Below are positions 23,954 to 32,354 of a stretch of 38,063 nucleotides of DNA, piece after piece. The translations under genes were made by a program, and so were the position numbers. The stretch's first letter is position 1, and every line of letters begins with the position of its first letter. The notes under the pieces are model-generated. The model ran no database searches. It was not told the DNA's origin and worked only from the letters and a program-made list of their open reading frames with translations. This stretch comes from an uncultured Flavobacterium sp. Lineage in GTDB: Bacteria > Bacteroidota > Bacteroidia > Flavobacteriales > Flavobacteriaceae. Location: the NCBI GenBank assembly GCA_947631175.1, contig CANRKI010000012.1, positions 1 to 38,063 on the forward strand, in the 5' to 3' direction.

Positions 23954-26143
23954 ATGGCATCGTTTCGATTTGAAGCTTTAAAAGCAGCAGGTTCTCGCCC
24001 AGTAGTACATGTTGAAGAATTAGATAGAAAATCATTGATTTTCGCTAGCAACGTTTTTAACGATAAAGCAATGCGACAGTTTTTAACTCCAGAAGCATAC
24101 AAAGCTGTTAAAAGCGCAATGGATTTAGGTACTAAAATTGACCGTAAATTTGCAGATTACGTTGCAATGGGAATGAAAGAGTGGGCTTTATCTAAAGGTG
24201 TAACACATTATACACACTGGTTTCAGCCATTAACAGGTACAACGGCAGAAAAGCATGACGCGTTTTTTGAAACGTCGCCAGATGGATCTGATCCAATCGA
24301 AAAATTTGGTGGTTCGCAATTAGTACAACAGGAGCCGGATGCGTCTTCTTTTCCAAACGGAGGAATTCGTAATACATTCGAAGCACGTGGTTACACAGCT
24401 TGGGATCCAACTTCGCCAGCATTTATTTATGGTACAACTTTATGTATTCCTACTGTATTTGTATCGTACACAGGTGAAGCATTAGACAATAAAGCTCCAT
24501 TATTACGCGCTTTAGCAGCAGTTGATGTTGCAGCAACAGAAGTGTGTAAATATTTTGATAAAAACGTGAAAAAAGTAATCGCAACCTTAGGTTGGGAGCA
24601 AGAATACTTTTTAGTAGATGCTGCTTTGGCTGCTTCACGTCCAGATATTCTTCAAACAGGTCGTACTTTATTAGGACATACATCTGCTAAAGGACAACAG
24701 TTAGAGGATCATTACTTTGGTTCAATTCCAACCAGAGTTTTAAACTACATGCGTGATTTAGAAAACGAATGTATGTTATTAGGTATTCCGGTTAAAACAC
24801 GTCACAACGAAGTTGCTCCTAACCAATTTGAGTTAGCTCCAATTTTTGAAGAGGCAAACCTTGCAGTAGACCATAACTCATTATTAATGGATGTGATGCA
24901 AAAAGTTGCAGAACGCCATGCTTTTAAAGTGTTATTTCACGAAAAACCTTTTAAAGGAGTAAATGGTTCTGGTAAGCACAACAACTGGTCTTTATCTACA
25001 GATACAGGAGTGAACTTACTTTCACCATCTAAAACTCCAATGAGTAATTTACAGTTCTTAACTTTCTTTATTAATACAATTAAAGCTGTATCTACTTACG
25101 AGGAGTTATTAAGAGCATCTATCGCATCAGCATCTAACGATCACCGTTTAGGAGCTAACGAGGCGCCACCTGCAATTGTATCAATTTTTATTGGGCAACA
25201 ATTAACTAAGGTTTTAGAAGAATTAGAAGGTGTTTCGACTGGGAAATTATCTCCAGAAGAAAAAACAGAATTAAAATTAAACGTAGTTGGTAAAATTCCA
25301 GACGTTTTATTAGATAATACAGATCGTAACCGTACATCGCCATTTGCATTTACAGGAAACAAATTCGAGTTCCGTGCCGTAGGTTCTACTGCAAACTGTG
25401 CAAATGCAATGACAACAGTTAATACAATTGTTGCAAAACAATTAGTAGATTTCAAAAAAGAAGTAGATGCGTTAATCGAAAACGAAGGTTTAAAGAAAGA
25501 CGAAGCTATATTTAACGTATTACGTGAGTACATCAAACAAACTAAAGAAATTTTATTTGAAGGTGACGGATATAGTAAAGAATGGGAAGAAGAAGCGGCT
25601 AAACGCGGATTATCTAACCATAAAACTACGCCAGCAGCTTTAAAAGCTAAAGTTTCTGAAAAATCGTTTAAAGTTTTTGAAGAAATGCAAGTAATGAACC
25701 ACACAGAAGTTGAGGCTCGTTATGAAATTGAATTAGAAGAATACGTTAAAAAAATTCAGATCGAAGGACGTGTGTTAGGAGATATTGTTCGTAACAATGT
25801 AATTCCAACTGCGATTCGTTACCAAAATATAATTGTAGAAAACGTAAAAGGTTTAAAAGAAATTTTTGGAAATGATTACCAAGAATACGCAAAAGAACAA
25901 ATTGCAATTCTTAAAAAATTATCTGGACACATTAACGATTTAAATGCAAAAGTTCACGAAATGATGGATGCACGTAAAAACGCTAATGCATTAACAGACA
26001 TCGAAGAAATGGCACACCAATATTGTGATGTTGTAAAACCATATTTTGATGAAATTCGTTACCACGCGGATAAATTAGAACTAATTGTCGACAATGAAAT
26101 GTGGACATTAACTAAATACCGAGAGTTATTATTCACAAGATAA
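23954..26143 (+). CDS. glnN: Glutamine synthetase type III
   Basis: 729 residues, the long type III form typical of Bacteroidota. The start (MASFRFEALKAAGSRPV) and THWFQPLTGTTAEKHDAFFE are type III signatures. The catalytic core includes GWEQEYFLVD (metal-binding Glu), RHNEVAPNQFELAPIFE, NGSGKHNNWSLST and ASNDHRLGANEAPPAIVSIF, with NRTSPFAFTGNKFEFRAVGS near the end of the core. It makes glutamine from glutamate, NH4+ and ATP in the cytoplasm. The C-terminal 230 residues are the type III helical extension (IEEMAHQYCDVVKPYFDEIR). Full length with all expected blocks. Regulation by nitrogen status is likely given the paired G5 boxes upstream, but that is inference. Confidence 0.5.
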   Translation: MASFRFEALKAAGSRPVVHVEELDRKSLIFASNVFNDKAMRQFLTPEAYKAVKSAMDLGTKIDRKFADYVAMGMKEWALSKGVTHYTHWFQPLTGTTAEKHDAFFETSPDGSDPIEKFGGSQLVQQEPDASSFPNGGIRNTFEARGYTAWDPTSPAFIYGTTLCIPTVFVSYTGEALDNKAPLLRALAAVDVAATEVCKYFDKNVKKVIATLGWEQEYFLVDAALAASRPDILQTGRTLLGHTSAKGQQLEDHYFGSIPTRVLNYMRDLENECMLLGIPVKTRHNEVAPNQFELAPIFEEANLAVDHNSLLMDVMQKVAERHAFKVLFHEKPFKGVNGSGKHNNWSLSTDTGVNLLSPSKTPMSNLQFLTFFINTIKAVSTYEELLRASIASASNDHRLGANEAPPAIVSIFIGQQLTKVLEELEGVSTGKLSPEEKTELKLNVVGKIPDVLLDNTDRNRTSPFAFTGNKFEFRAVGSTANCANAMTTVNTIVAKQLVDFKKEVDALIENEGLKKDEAIFNVLREYIKQTKEILFEGDGYSKEWEEEAAKRGLSNHKTTPAALKAKVSEKSFKVFEEMQVMNHTEVEARYEIELEEYVKKIQIEGRVLGDIVRNNVIPTAIRYQNIIVENVKGLKEIFGNDYQEYAKEQIAILKKLSGHINDLNAKVHEMMDARKNANALTDIEEMAHQYCDVVKPYFDEIRYHADKLELIVDNEMWTLTKYRELLFTR

Positions 26144-26170
26144 TAAATTTCAACCAACCATAGCTAAATT

Positions 26171-26204
26171 AAAAAAGGTCTGATTTAATTCAGACCTTTT
26201 TTTT
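26171..26204 (+). terminator. glnN terminator
   Basis: A6 GGTCTGA, loop TTTAAT, TCAGACC T8, located 12 bp before the next start codon. Confidence 0.5.
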
Positions 26205-26215
26205 ATTTTTATAAA

Positions 26216-27022
26216 ATGAAAAACATATTACTAATCGCATGTTTGTTTTTGGTACAAATTACAGCTGCACAACATAAATTTAGCGTTTATTTTGAGACCA
26301 ATAAGTTTGAGTTAAACGAGGTTCAGGTAGACTCTTTAGCCAATTGGATCAAACAAAATCGCAAGTCCAAAGTAATTGCGATGCATGGTTTTGCAGATGA
26401 GGTTGGAACAGCCAAACTAAACGACACCCTTTCGCAAAAAAGAGTAGAGAATATGCACCAATTACTAAAACCGTATTTAAAAATTCGAGAAGATTTTAAG
26501 ATGCAAAGTTTTGGTAAAAACCATCAGCAACATAAAGATAAAGCGCAAAATCGCAGAGTAGATATTTTTTATTTAAAGCAAAACGAACTTGCTCAGGAAA
26601 ATACAATTTTAGGAATCGAGCGTAAAACTTTACCAGCAGATGCGACTTTACAACAAAAAATTGAAAATGCTTGGGTAGGAGATAAGCTGGAAATTCCTAA
26701 TATATATTTTCAATTAAATACCTTTGCTATGTTGCCAGAATCTAAACCAAGCATGGACGAATTGGCAAGAATACTTTTACAAAACCCAAATTTGGTAATC
26801 CAAGTTCAAGGGCATATTTGTTGCCAACCCAAGGACCGTTTTAACCTTTCTACGCAACGTGCCAAACAAGTAAAACGCGTTTTGTTGACCTATGGCGTGA
26901 AAGACCAACAAGTTACTTTTAAAGGATTTGGAAGCACACAAGCTCGACATGCAATTCCAGAAAAAAATGAGGAAGAACGCGCAGCAAATCGTCGTGTTGA
27001 AATCGAAATTTTAGAAAATTAG
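26216..27022 (+). CDS. Periplasmic protein with two OmpA-like domains
   Basis: 268 residues: signal peptide (ending ITAAQ) and then two OmpA C-terminal-like domains without a barrel. Domain 1 (about 22-117): VYFETNKFELNE, GFADEVGT, LSQKRVENM, NRRVDIF. Domain 2 (about 155-268): IYFQLNTFAMLPES, GHICCQPKDRFNLSTQRAK, FGSTQARHAIPE, NRRVEIEIL. Such domains bind diaminopimelate in peptidoglycan. In domain 2 the Asp that normally follows the GHT-type motif is replaced by a Cys-Cys pair, so peptidoglycan binding may be altered or redox-sensitive. It lies after the glnN terminator and is probably transcribed separately. Function otherwise unknown. Confidence 0.5.
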   Translation: MKNILLIACLFLVQITAAQHKFSVYFETNKFELNEVQVDSLANWIKQNRKSKVIAMHGFADEVGTAKLNDTLSQKRVENMHQLLKPYLKIREDFKMQSFGKNHQQHKDKAQNRRVDIFYLKQNELAQENTILGIERKTLPADATLQQKIENAWVGDKLEIPNIYFQLNTFAMLPESKPSMDELARILLQNPNLVIQVQGHICCQPKDRFNLSTQRAKQVKRVLLTYGVKDQQVTFKGFGSTQARHAIPEKNEEERAANRRVEIEILEN

Positions 27023-27069
27023 ACAGAACTTTAACTTATTTTTTTTGGGCGTACGCTTATCAAAACTCC

Positions 27070-27167
27070 TAGCGTCGTTTTTTAAGCGTCGGGCTTTTCG
27101 CACTCGCTTTTTTTGTTTCATTTCATTACACAAAAAAGAGCTCAAACAAAGCTGCAATCCCTTACGC
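27070..27167 (-). repeat. Interspersed hairpin repeat, copy C (inverted)
   Basis: On the minus strand: GCGTAAGGGATTGCAGC, a stem GCTCTTTTTTGT / ACAAAAAAAGC (27141-27130, 27116-27106) perfect but for one extra C in the left arm, then GAGTGCGAAAAGCCCGACGC. Best match is copy B. It lies 29 bp from copy D in the opposite orientation. Confidence 0.5.
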
Positions 27168-27196
27168 AAAACGGGTCAAACTTTTTAAATTGGTTG

Positions 27197-27340
27197 TTTG
27201 CGTTAGCGATAGAAGTGGCATCCTTTTATTTTTGGCGTAGATTTTCGAAGCTAAAAATAAAAGATAAAACGGATAGCGCGACCCGAGCCATCCGTTTTAC
27301 GAAAATAACTTTAAATTAATTTGCGAGGGTAACGCCCTTA
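27197..27340 (+). repeat. Interspersed hairpin repeat, copy D
   Basis: TTTGCGTTAGCGATAG, then stem 1 ATCCTTTTATTTTT / AAAAATAAAAGAT (27220-27233, 27253-27265; 13 pairs and one bulged C), then stem 2 AAAACGGAT / ATCCGTTTT (27266-27274, 27290-27298), ending GCGAGGGTAACGCCCTT with a small GGG-TAAC-GCCC hairpin. Closely similar to copy E at both ends. Confidence 0.5.
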
Positions 27341-27345
27341 ATTAA

Positions 27346-27384
27346 AATAAAAAAGCCAATCTGAAAATTTAGATTGGCTTTTGT
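27346..27384. terminator. Phytase operon terminator
   Basis: AAAAGCCAATCT, 8-nt loop, AGATTGGCTTTT (27351-27362, 27371-27382), at the stop of the phytase gene. Confidence 0.5.
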
Positions 27385-27385
27385 T

Positions 27386-28426
27386 TTATTTAGATTGTTT
27401 GTCTATTTCGGTTTGAATTAAATTCCAGTCGTACATCTGAAAAACCCTTCCGTTGCTCATGGCAACAAAAATTCCTTTTTCAAAAGGCGCTCCAAAGTTA
27501 AAATTAACGGCATCGGCACCGTCACATTCAATGGTCGAAACCGGAATTTTTGCAATCATTTTGTGGTCGTGTGGATTTTGGTTTCCTTCGCGTTTGTAAA
27601 CTATAAAATTGTTTGCTTGCTGATCGGAAACTAAAATATAACCTTCCTTTTCGTTGGTTTTGTAAATGGCAATACCTTCGTGATCGCGTTTAAAATCGTT
27701 TTGCCCAAAAAATGCTAATTCCTGATTTCCTTTTTCTGGATCGGCATGGTACTTTTTAATTCCTACGGTTTCGTCGGAATAATAAATGAATCCCAATTCG
27801 TTGTCAACAGCAATAGCTTCGATTTCTTTAACACCAGAATAGGTTCCGAATTTTCTTACCAAGTTAGCGGTTACGTTTCCGTTATTTTCTATCAATTCAT
27901 ACTGATATAAGTATTCGTTACTTGGACCATTTTTACGGCCTACAATAGCGTAAATTTTTCCGTTTGTGTTGGTGTACAGCGCAATTCCCATTGGATCTTT
28001 AAATTCCGAGTCTGCAAAAACCTCGATGCCACCATTGTCTATAGGTTTTAAATCGGGTAAAGTGAAAACGCGGATTTTGTTTTTTTGTCTTTCTGTTGTA
28101 ACGGCAATGTCTGTATTTTTACCGTTTAGGTTAAAGTTATATGCAATATCAACATTGTTAGGGCGATCCATTGGGTAAAATTTGTTTACAATTTTTCCTT
28201 GTAAATCGTAAGCGTATAATCCGCCAGTTTCGCCTTCTTTATCCGTTCCAATAATTAACGATTGCGACGGATTTTGTTTGTTCATCCAAATGGCAGGATC
28301 GTCTGTATCGTGTGGTGTTGCTTGTGTTGTAACGGTTGGTTTTATTGCATTTTCGGCAACTGGTGCTAATTTGCTATTGCATGATGCTAGTGTTGCTAAA
28401 GTAATTAGGTATATTATTTTTTTCAT
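27386..28426 (-). CDS. Beta-propeller phytase, lipoprotein
   Basis: 346 residues. Lipobox LASC (Cys16) indicates a surface- or periplasm-anchored lipoprotein. Beta-propeller phytase motifs run in order: DTDDPAIWMN, GGLYAYDLQGK, RPNNVDIAY, TTERQKNKIRVF, DPMGIALY, GVKEIEAIAVDNELGFIYYS, DHEGIAIY, ILVSDQQANNFIVYKR, ECDGADAVN and GIFVAMSNGRVFQMYDW. The acidic residues are those that bind Ca2+ and phytate phosphates. The enzyme removes phosphates from inositol hexakisphosphate. Length is normal. Its ATG overlaps the stop of the acid phosphatase gene by one base (TAATG), so the two are translationally coupled; with the TonB receptor this makes a phosphorus-acquisition operon. Confidence 0.5.
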   Translation of the reverse strand: MKKIIYLITLATLASCNSKLAPVAENAIKPTVTTQATPHDTDDPAIWMNKQNPSQSLIIGTDKEGETGGLYAYDLQGKIVNKFYPMDRPNNVDIAYNFNLNGKNTDIAVTTERQKNKIRVFTLPDLKPIDNGGIEVFADSEFKDPMGIALYTNTNGKIYAIVGRKNGPSNEYLYQYELIENNGNVTANLVRKFGTYSGVKEIEAIAVDNELGFIYYSDETVGIKKYHADPEKGNQELAFFGQNDFKRDHEGIAIYKTNEKEGYILVSDQQANNFIVYKREGNQNPHDHKMIAKIPVSTIECDGADAVNFNFGAPFEKGIFVAMSNGRVFQMYDWNLIQTEIDKQSK

Positions 28427-29418
28427 TAATTATTAATTTCTGTTTGATAAACTACTCTGAACGTGTCTTTTTCGGACTGAATAACGTAAGCTTTTAATTG
28501 GTTATTTGTTAGTGTAAATGCCATAAAACCTGGAACTGATGCGGCAAATAAGGTTCCGTTTGTAGTTCCTGTTTCACGTAATTCGCTTCCGGCTCCCGAA
28601 AGGAATTGAGTTACTCCAACGTTTTGTTTTTTTATGATTTGTAAATCGTGTTCGTGTCCTGTAATGTATGCATCCACTTTGTGTTTTTGTAAAATTGGTT
28701 CGAACAGCTTTTCTATAGATAATGTTTCTTCAGAAGTTTTACGTTTTCCGCCAGAATAAAGCGGATGGTGCCCAACTACAATTCGCCAAGTAATATTTGG
28801 GTTGTTATTTGCTAACTTTTGCTCCAACCATTTAAGTTGTTTTTTGGTGTTTTGATCGTTTATTCCTAAATACTTATTTTCTTCTTTTTTGTATTTTTCT
28901 ATAAACGGATTGGTATCGATAACTAAAAGTTGTAAAAACTTGCCTTTACTTATTTCGATTAATTTTTCGTAATACCTTGCTGGCATTTCCCAACGACGTG
29001 ATATTTTAGAGTAATCGATTTGTGCTTGGGAATTTCCTTCGTAATCGTGGTTTCCTAAGGCTACAAACCAAGGTTCGTGTAATAAATGATGGGTGTAAAC
29101 ATTTTCAAATGAAGAAATCCATTGGTAATCTTGTGTGCTTTGCACACCGTTTGGATAAAAATTATCGCCAACAGAAATTGTGAAGTTTAAATCTAATAGT
29201 TCGGCAACTGTTCCCATATCTCTTGCAACTTCTTTTTGAGTAAAAGCTCCGTGACGTCCAAAATCGCCAATTGCGATAAATGATAAACCTTTATTTACAG
29301 GTTTAATTTCGTTATGATTGTGTGCTATATTATTAAGCGTATGGTCAGGAGCTTCCTGACCATAAGAATTAATAGTAATGTTTAATAAGAGTAATAAGGT
29401 TAATATGTTGTTTTTCAT
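28426..29418 (-). CDS. Exported purple-acid-phosphatase-like metallophosphoesterase
   Basis: 330 residues. Signal peptide (ending NSYGQ), then all calcineurin-type metal motifs: AIGDFG, VGDNFYPNG (GDxxY-like), GNHDYEG, VVGHHPLYS and ITGHEHDLQ. The pattern and size resemble tartrate-resistant/type 5 acid phosphatases, which hydrolyse phosphomonoesters with an Fe/Zn or Fe/Mn pair. It should be periplasmic or surface-exposed. It starts 3 bp after the TonB receptor stop and overlaps the phytase start. Likely job: finish dephosphorylation of inositol phosphates or other organic phosphates; the exact substrate is an inference. Confidence 0.5.
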   Translation of the reverse strand: MKNNILTLLLLLNITINSYGQEAPDHTLNNIAHNHNEIKPVNKGLSFIAIGDFGRHGAFTQKEVARDMGTVAELLDLNFTISVGDNFYPNGVQSTQDYQWISSFENVYTHHLLHEPWFVALGNHDYEGNSQAQIDYSKISRRWEMPARYYEKLIEISKGKFLQLLVIDTNPFIEKYKKEENKYLGINDQNTKKQLKWLEQKLANNNPNITWRIVVGHHPLYSGGKRKTSEETLSIEKLFEPILQKHKVDAYITGHEHDLQIIKKQNVGVTQFLSGAGSELRETGTTNGTLFAASVPGFMAFTLTNNQLKAYVIQSEKDTFRVVYQTEINN

Positions 29419-29421
29419 TTT

Positions 29422-32226
29422 TTATAAATCGAATTTTAATCCTAGTGTAAATCTAGATTGGTAATATTCTAATTGTTTTAATCTGCTGCTTTGTCCTTGG
29501 TAGTATCGTAAAGGTTGATTGGTTAAATTATTAGCCTCTAAGAAAACGCGCCATTTTGGAGCAAATTTATATGACATATTAAAATCTAAAAAGAATTGTT
29601 TGTCGTAGTAGCTATCTTCAAATTCATTTCCTCCAATTTCATCTAAATAATCTGAGGTATAATTTGCAGAAATTCGAGCAGAGAATTTTTTGTTTTCCCA
29701 AGCTAACGATCCGTTAACCATGTGCGGAGCTGTTTTTGGTAATCCTAAACCTGTTCTTGCTTCTCCATCTTCGTTTGTAATTCCTTTAGCTTCTGAATGA
29801 GTGAAGGTGTAGTTGGTGTATAATCCTAAGTTTTTAAAGAATTTTCCTGGAATAAAATCTAATTGACGTTGAAAAGCAACTTCTATACCATAAACACTAA
29901 CTTTATCTCCGTTTCGAGCTTGTGTAAAATCCCAGTTTTCTCCTGTTGGGATTGGATTTGCTACATTAGGAAAATCTGTTGCAAAGTCGCTTGCTGTGTA
30001 AATATTGTTGTTGTATGTGTAAATAAAGTTGTCTAAATTTTTATAGAAAACACCTCCCGATAGAATACCAATATTTTTAAAATACTTTTCGACCATAACA
30101 TCAAAGTTTGTCGCATAAGTTGCTTTTAAGTTTGGATTTCCTGCTGCAATTTCTGCATCTTGTGGTAAAGCATTTACAAATGGTGCTAAACTGTAATAAT
30201 TTGGTCGGGCTAAACTTGTAGTAACAGCGGCGCGTAAAATTAAATTATCGTCGAATTTATGTTTTAGCGTAACACTTGGAAGTACGTTGATGTAGTCGTT
30301 TTCATTTTTAATTTCTCCAACTAAATTTTCTTCGTCCATAATGTAGTTCCCTGTATATTCAATTCCGGTATGTTCTAAACGTACACCGGCGATAATAGAT
30401 GTTTTTTCGTTAAAATCTTGATCCCAACGTAAATATCCAGCAGTAATTCTTTCTTTTGCTTTGTAATTAGAAGATAAAAACTCGGCAGGCTGTATAGACG
30501 ATTCAAATAACGCAGGGTTTGTTAAATTTAAACTTCCTACTAATTGTGGGTTTACAAAATGTCCCGGTACATATTGTGATCCTGGGTTGTAATCTGTTCC
30601 GCTATAATAAACGTTAGAAACATCTGCTAAACTTCCCCAGTTGTTTAGTGGTTCGTATTCATAAAAAATATTATCTCTAACTTTGTCTTTTAATCGTAAA
30701 CGAGCACCAAAACGTAAGCGACCTTTTTGATCTTGGATTACAGAGAATGGAACTCTGAAATTTACTTTTGCTCCAATTTCTTCTTCTTCTGTATAATCGT
30801 GGTTTTCGGTTATTTTTCGTAATTCGTAATCTTCTGGATTGTCACCTCCAATTACCGATAATAATGGATATCTTGGATTGCTGATATCTTGGTTCATAGC
30901 TGCATTTCGCTGTCTGTAATCTAAATATCTTTCATTAGGTCTATCTTCGCTCGCTTTAGAGTAAGATGCAGACCAATCCATATCTAATTTTGGAGTTAAA
31001 AGATGTTCACCACGTAACGAAAAATTCATCACACGTTGATCTTCTAAACGAGCATTTTTATTTCTATCACTATTGTTTCCGCCTTTGGTTTCACGGCGAA
31101 TTTCTCCAGTATAGGTTCCGTCGTTTTCTAGCTCTAAATCTCTGTAACGCGTTCTGAAACGATTTTCTCTATCATCTCTCCAGTTGTACATTGCCGTAAA
31201 ATCTAAGCGATTGTTGTCGTTAAAAACATAGTCTGAACTTAACGAAAAACTACGTCTAACTCGTTGTACATCATATTTTCGGATGTCCATTTCTGATACA
31301 AAATCCTTGTTATTGTCATCTTTGTCCCAAACGGCTTCAATATTATCTGACCCAAAGTTTTGCGATTGCCATGTTCCTGATGCGATTAATCCAAATTTAT
31401 TATTAGCAAATCTATTCCCGTAAATAAACGAACCGTTGTATAAACCTTTGTCTCTAATTGGTGCATAACCACCCGATAAAGTACCCGAAATACGTTCGCG
31501 ATTTGGAACTGCTCTGGTAATTAAATTTACCGATCCACCAATTGCATCGGCATCCATATCTGGAGTTAAGGTTTTGTTTACTTCGATTGAAGAAATCATG
31601 TCCGACGGAATTAAATCCATTTGAACATTTCGGTTATCACCTTCGGCCGATGGAATTCTGTCGCCGTTTAACGTTACTGAGTTTAACTCTGGTGATAAAC
31701 CTCTGATAATTATATTTCTTGCTTCACCTTGGTCGTTTTGCATTGTTATTCCAGGTACGCGTTTTAAGGCATCTCCAACGTTAGCATCTGGAAATCGACC
31801 AACCTGATCAGAAGATATTATGTTAGAAATATTTGCATTATTACGTTGTTGATTTAAAGCTTTTGCTTGACCTTTTAAAAAATCACCAACAATAACAATT
31901 TCTTCTAGGTTTTCGTTTTTAGTAAATAATTCGAAATTTATACTTGCTGTTTTGTTGGCTGTAACTTCAATTTCTTGTTTAACAACTTCGTAACCTATAT
32001 ATTCGATGTAAACAGTATATTTTCCTTCAGGTAAATTTAAAAACTGAAACGATCCGTTTTGATCTGAAACTGTGTATTTGTTTGTATTTTCGATTTTAAC
32101 CGTTGCTCCAGGTAACGAGAACTGATTATTACCGTCTGTAGCTTTACCCGAAATTACACCATTTTGCGCATAAGTTGCCGCTGCCATGGTGAATAATGAG
32201 GCTGCTAGTACGTACTTTTTTTTCAT
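29422..32226 (-). CDS. TonB-dependent receptor of a phosphorus-scavenging operon
   Basis: 934 residues. Signal peptide (MKKKYVLAASLFTMAAATYA), carboxypeptidase-regulatory-like domain (about 22-105; GKATDGNNQFSLPGATVKIE), plug domain (about 115-240; VGRFPDANVGDALKRVPGIT, NIIIRGLSPELNSVTLNGDR, KTLTPDMDADAIGGSVNLIT) and a large barrel ending YYQSRFTLGLKFDL. The plug wording is that of the TIGR01782-like (Xanthomonas/Caulobacter) receptor group rather than SusC; there is no SusD gene. I use the ATG at 32226; a TTG nine codons upstream would precede the signal peptide awkwardly. First gene of the operon with acid phosphatase and phytase, so it may import phytate, its lower inositol phosphates or another phosphoester. 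Confidence 0.5.
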   Translation of the reverse strand: MKKKYVLAASLFTMAAATYAQNGVISGKATDGNNQFSLPGATVKIENTNKYTVSDQNGSFQFLNLPEGKYTVYIEYIGYEVVKQEIEVTANKTASINFELFTKNENLEEIVIVGDFLKGQAKALNQQRNNANISNIISSDQVGRFPDANVGDALKRVPGITMQNDQGEARNIIIRGLSPELNSVTLNGDRIPSAEGDNRNVQMDLIPSDMISSIEVNKTLTPDMDADAIGGSVNLITRAVPNRERISGTLSGGYAPIRDKGLYNGSFIYGNRFANNKFGLIASGTWQSQNFGSDNIEAVWDKDDNNKDFVSEMDIRKYDVQRVRRSFSLSSDYVFNDNNRLDFTAMYNWRDDRENRFRTRYRDLELENDGTYTGEIRRETKGGNNSDRNKNARLEDQRVMNFSLRGEHLLTPKLDMDWSASYSKASEDRPNERYLDYRQRNAAMNQDISNPRYPLLSVIGGDNPEDYELRKITENHDYTEEEEIGAKVNFRVPFSVIQDQKGRLRFGARLRLKDKVRDNIFYEYEPLNNWGSLADVSNVYYSGTDYNPGSQYVPGHFVNPQLVGSLNLTNPALFESSIQPAEFLSSNYKAKERITAGYLRWDQDFNEKTSIIAGVRLEHTGIEYTGNYIMDEENLVGEIKNENDYINVLPSVTLKHKFDDNLILRAAVTTSLARPNYYSLAPFVNALPQDAEIAAGNPNLKATYATNFDVMVEKYFKNIGILSGGVFYKNLDNFIYTYNNNIYTASDFATDFPNVANPIPTGENWDFTQARNGDKVSVYGIEVAFQRQLDFIPGKFFKNLGLYTNYTFTHSEAKGITNEDGEARTGLGLPKTAPHMVNGSLAWENKKFSARISANYTSDYLDEIGGNEFEDSYYDKQFFLDFNMSYKFAPKWRVFLEANNLTNQPLRYYQGQSSRLKQLEYYQSRFTLGLKFDL

Positions 32227-32250
32227 TGAGTTGTTTTGTTTATTTTTTGA

Positions 32251-32307
32251 CAAAGCAACAATTGTAATGTTTAATGATGGTTTTGAATCAGTTATTTAAA
32301 AGTTATT
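32251..32307 (-). promoter_or_regulatory. Promoter region of the phosphorus operon
   Basis: On the minus strand TTGCTTTG (32258-32251) is one base off TAnnTTTG, 24 bp before the ATG. Further upstream AATAACT is repeated with an 11-bp period (plus-strand AGTTATT at 32290 and 32301), a spacing used by Pho boxes. Both are suggestive only. Confidence 0.5.
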
Positions 32308-32354
32308 AAATTTTGATAAATGTTAAATAAATGTAAAAAATATAAAAAGAGATT

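Noticed and set aside
25141..25704. 187-residue frame antisense to glutamine synthetase
   Set aside because: It mirrors the strongly conserved glnN coding frame and has no promoter or recognisable domain. Other antisense frames inside SulP, CopA, M23 and glnN were dropped for the same reason.
27113..27319. 68-residue plus-strand frame
   Set aside because: It spans repeat copies C and D and has no domain or promoter.
32227..32253. TTG start adding nine residues to the phosphorus-operon TonB receptor
   Set aside because: It would place polar residues before a standard signal peptide and overlap the -7 box. The ATG at 32226 is preferred.
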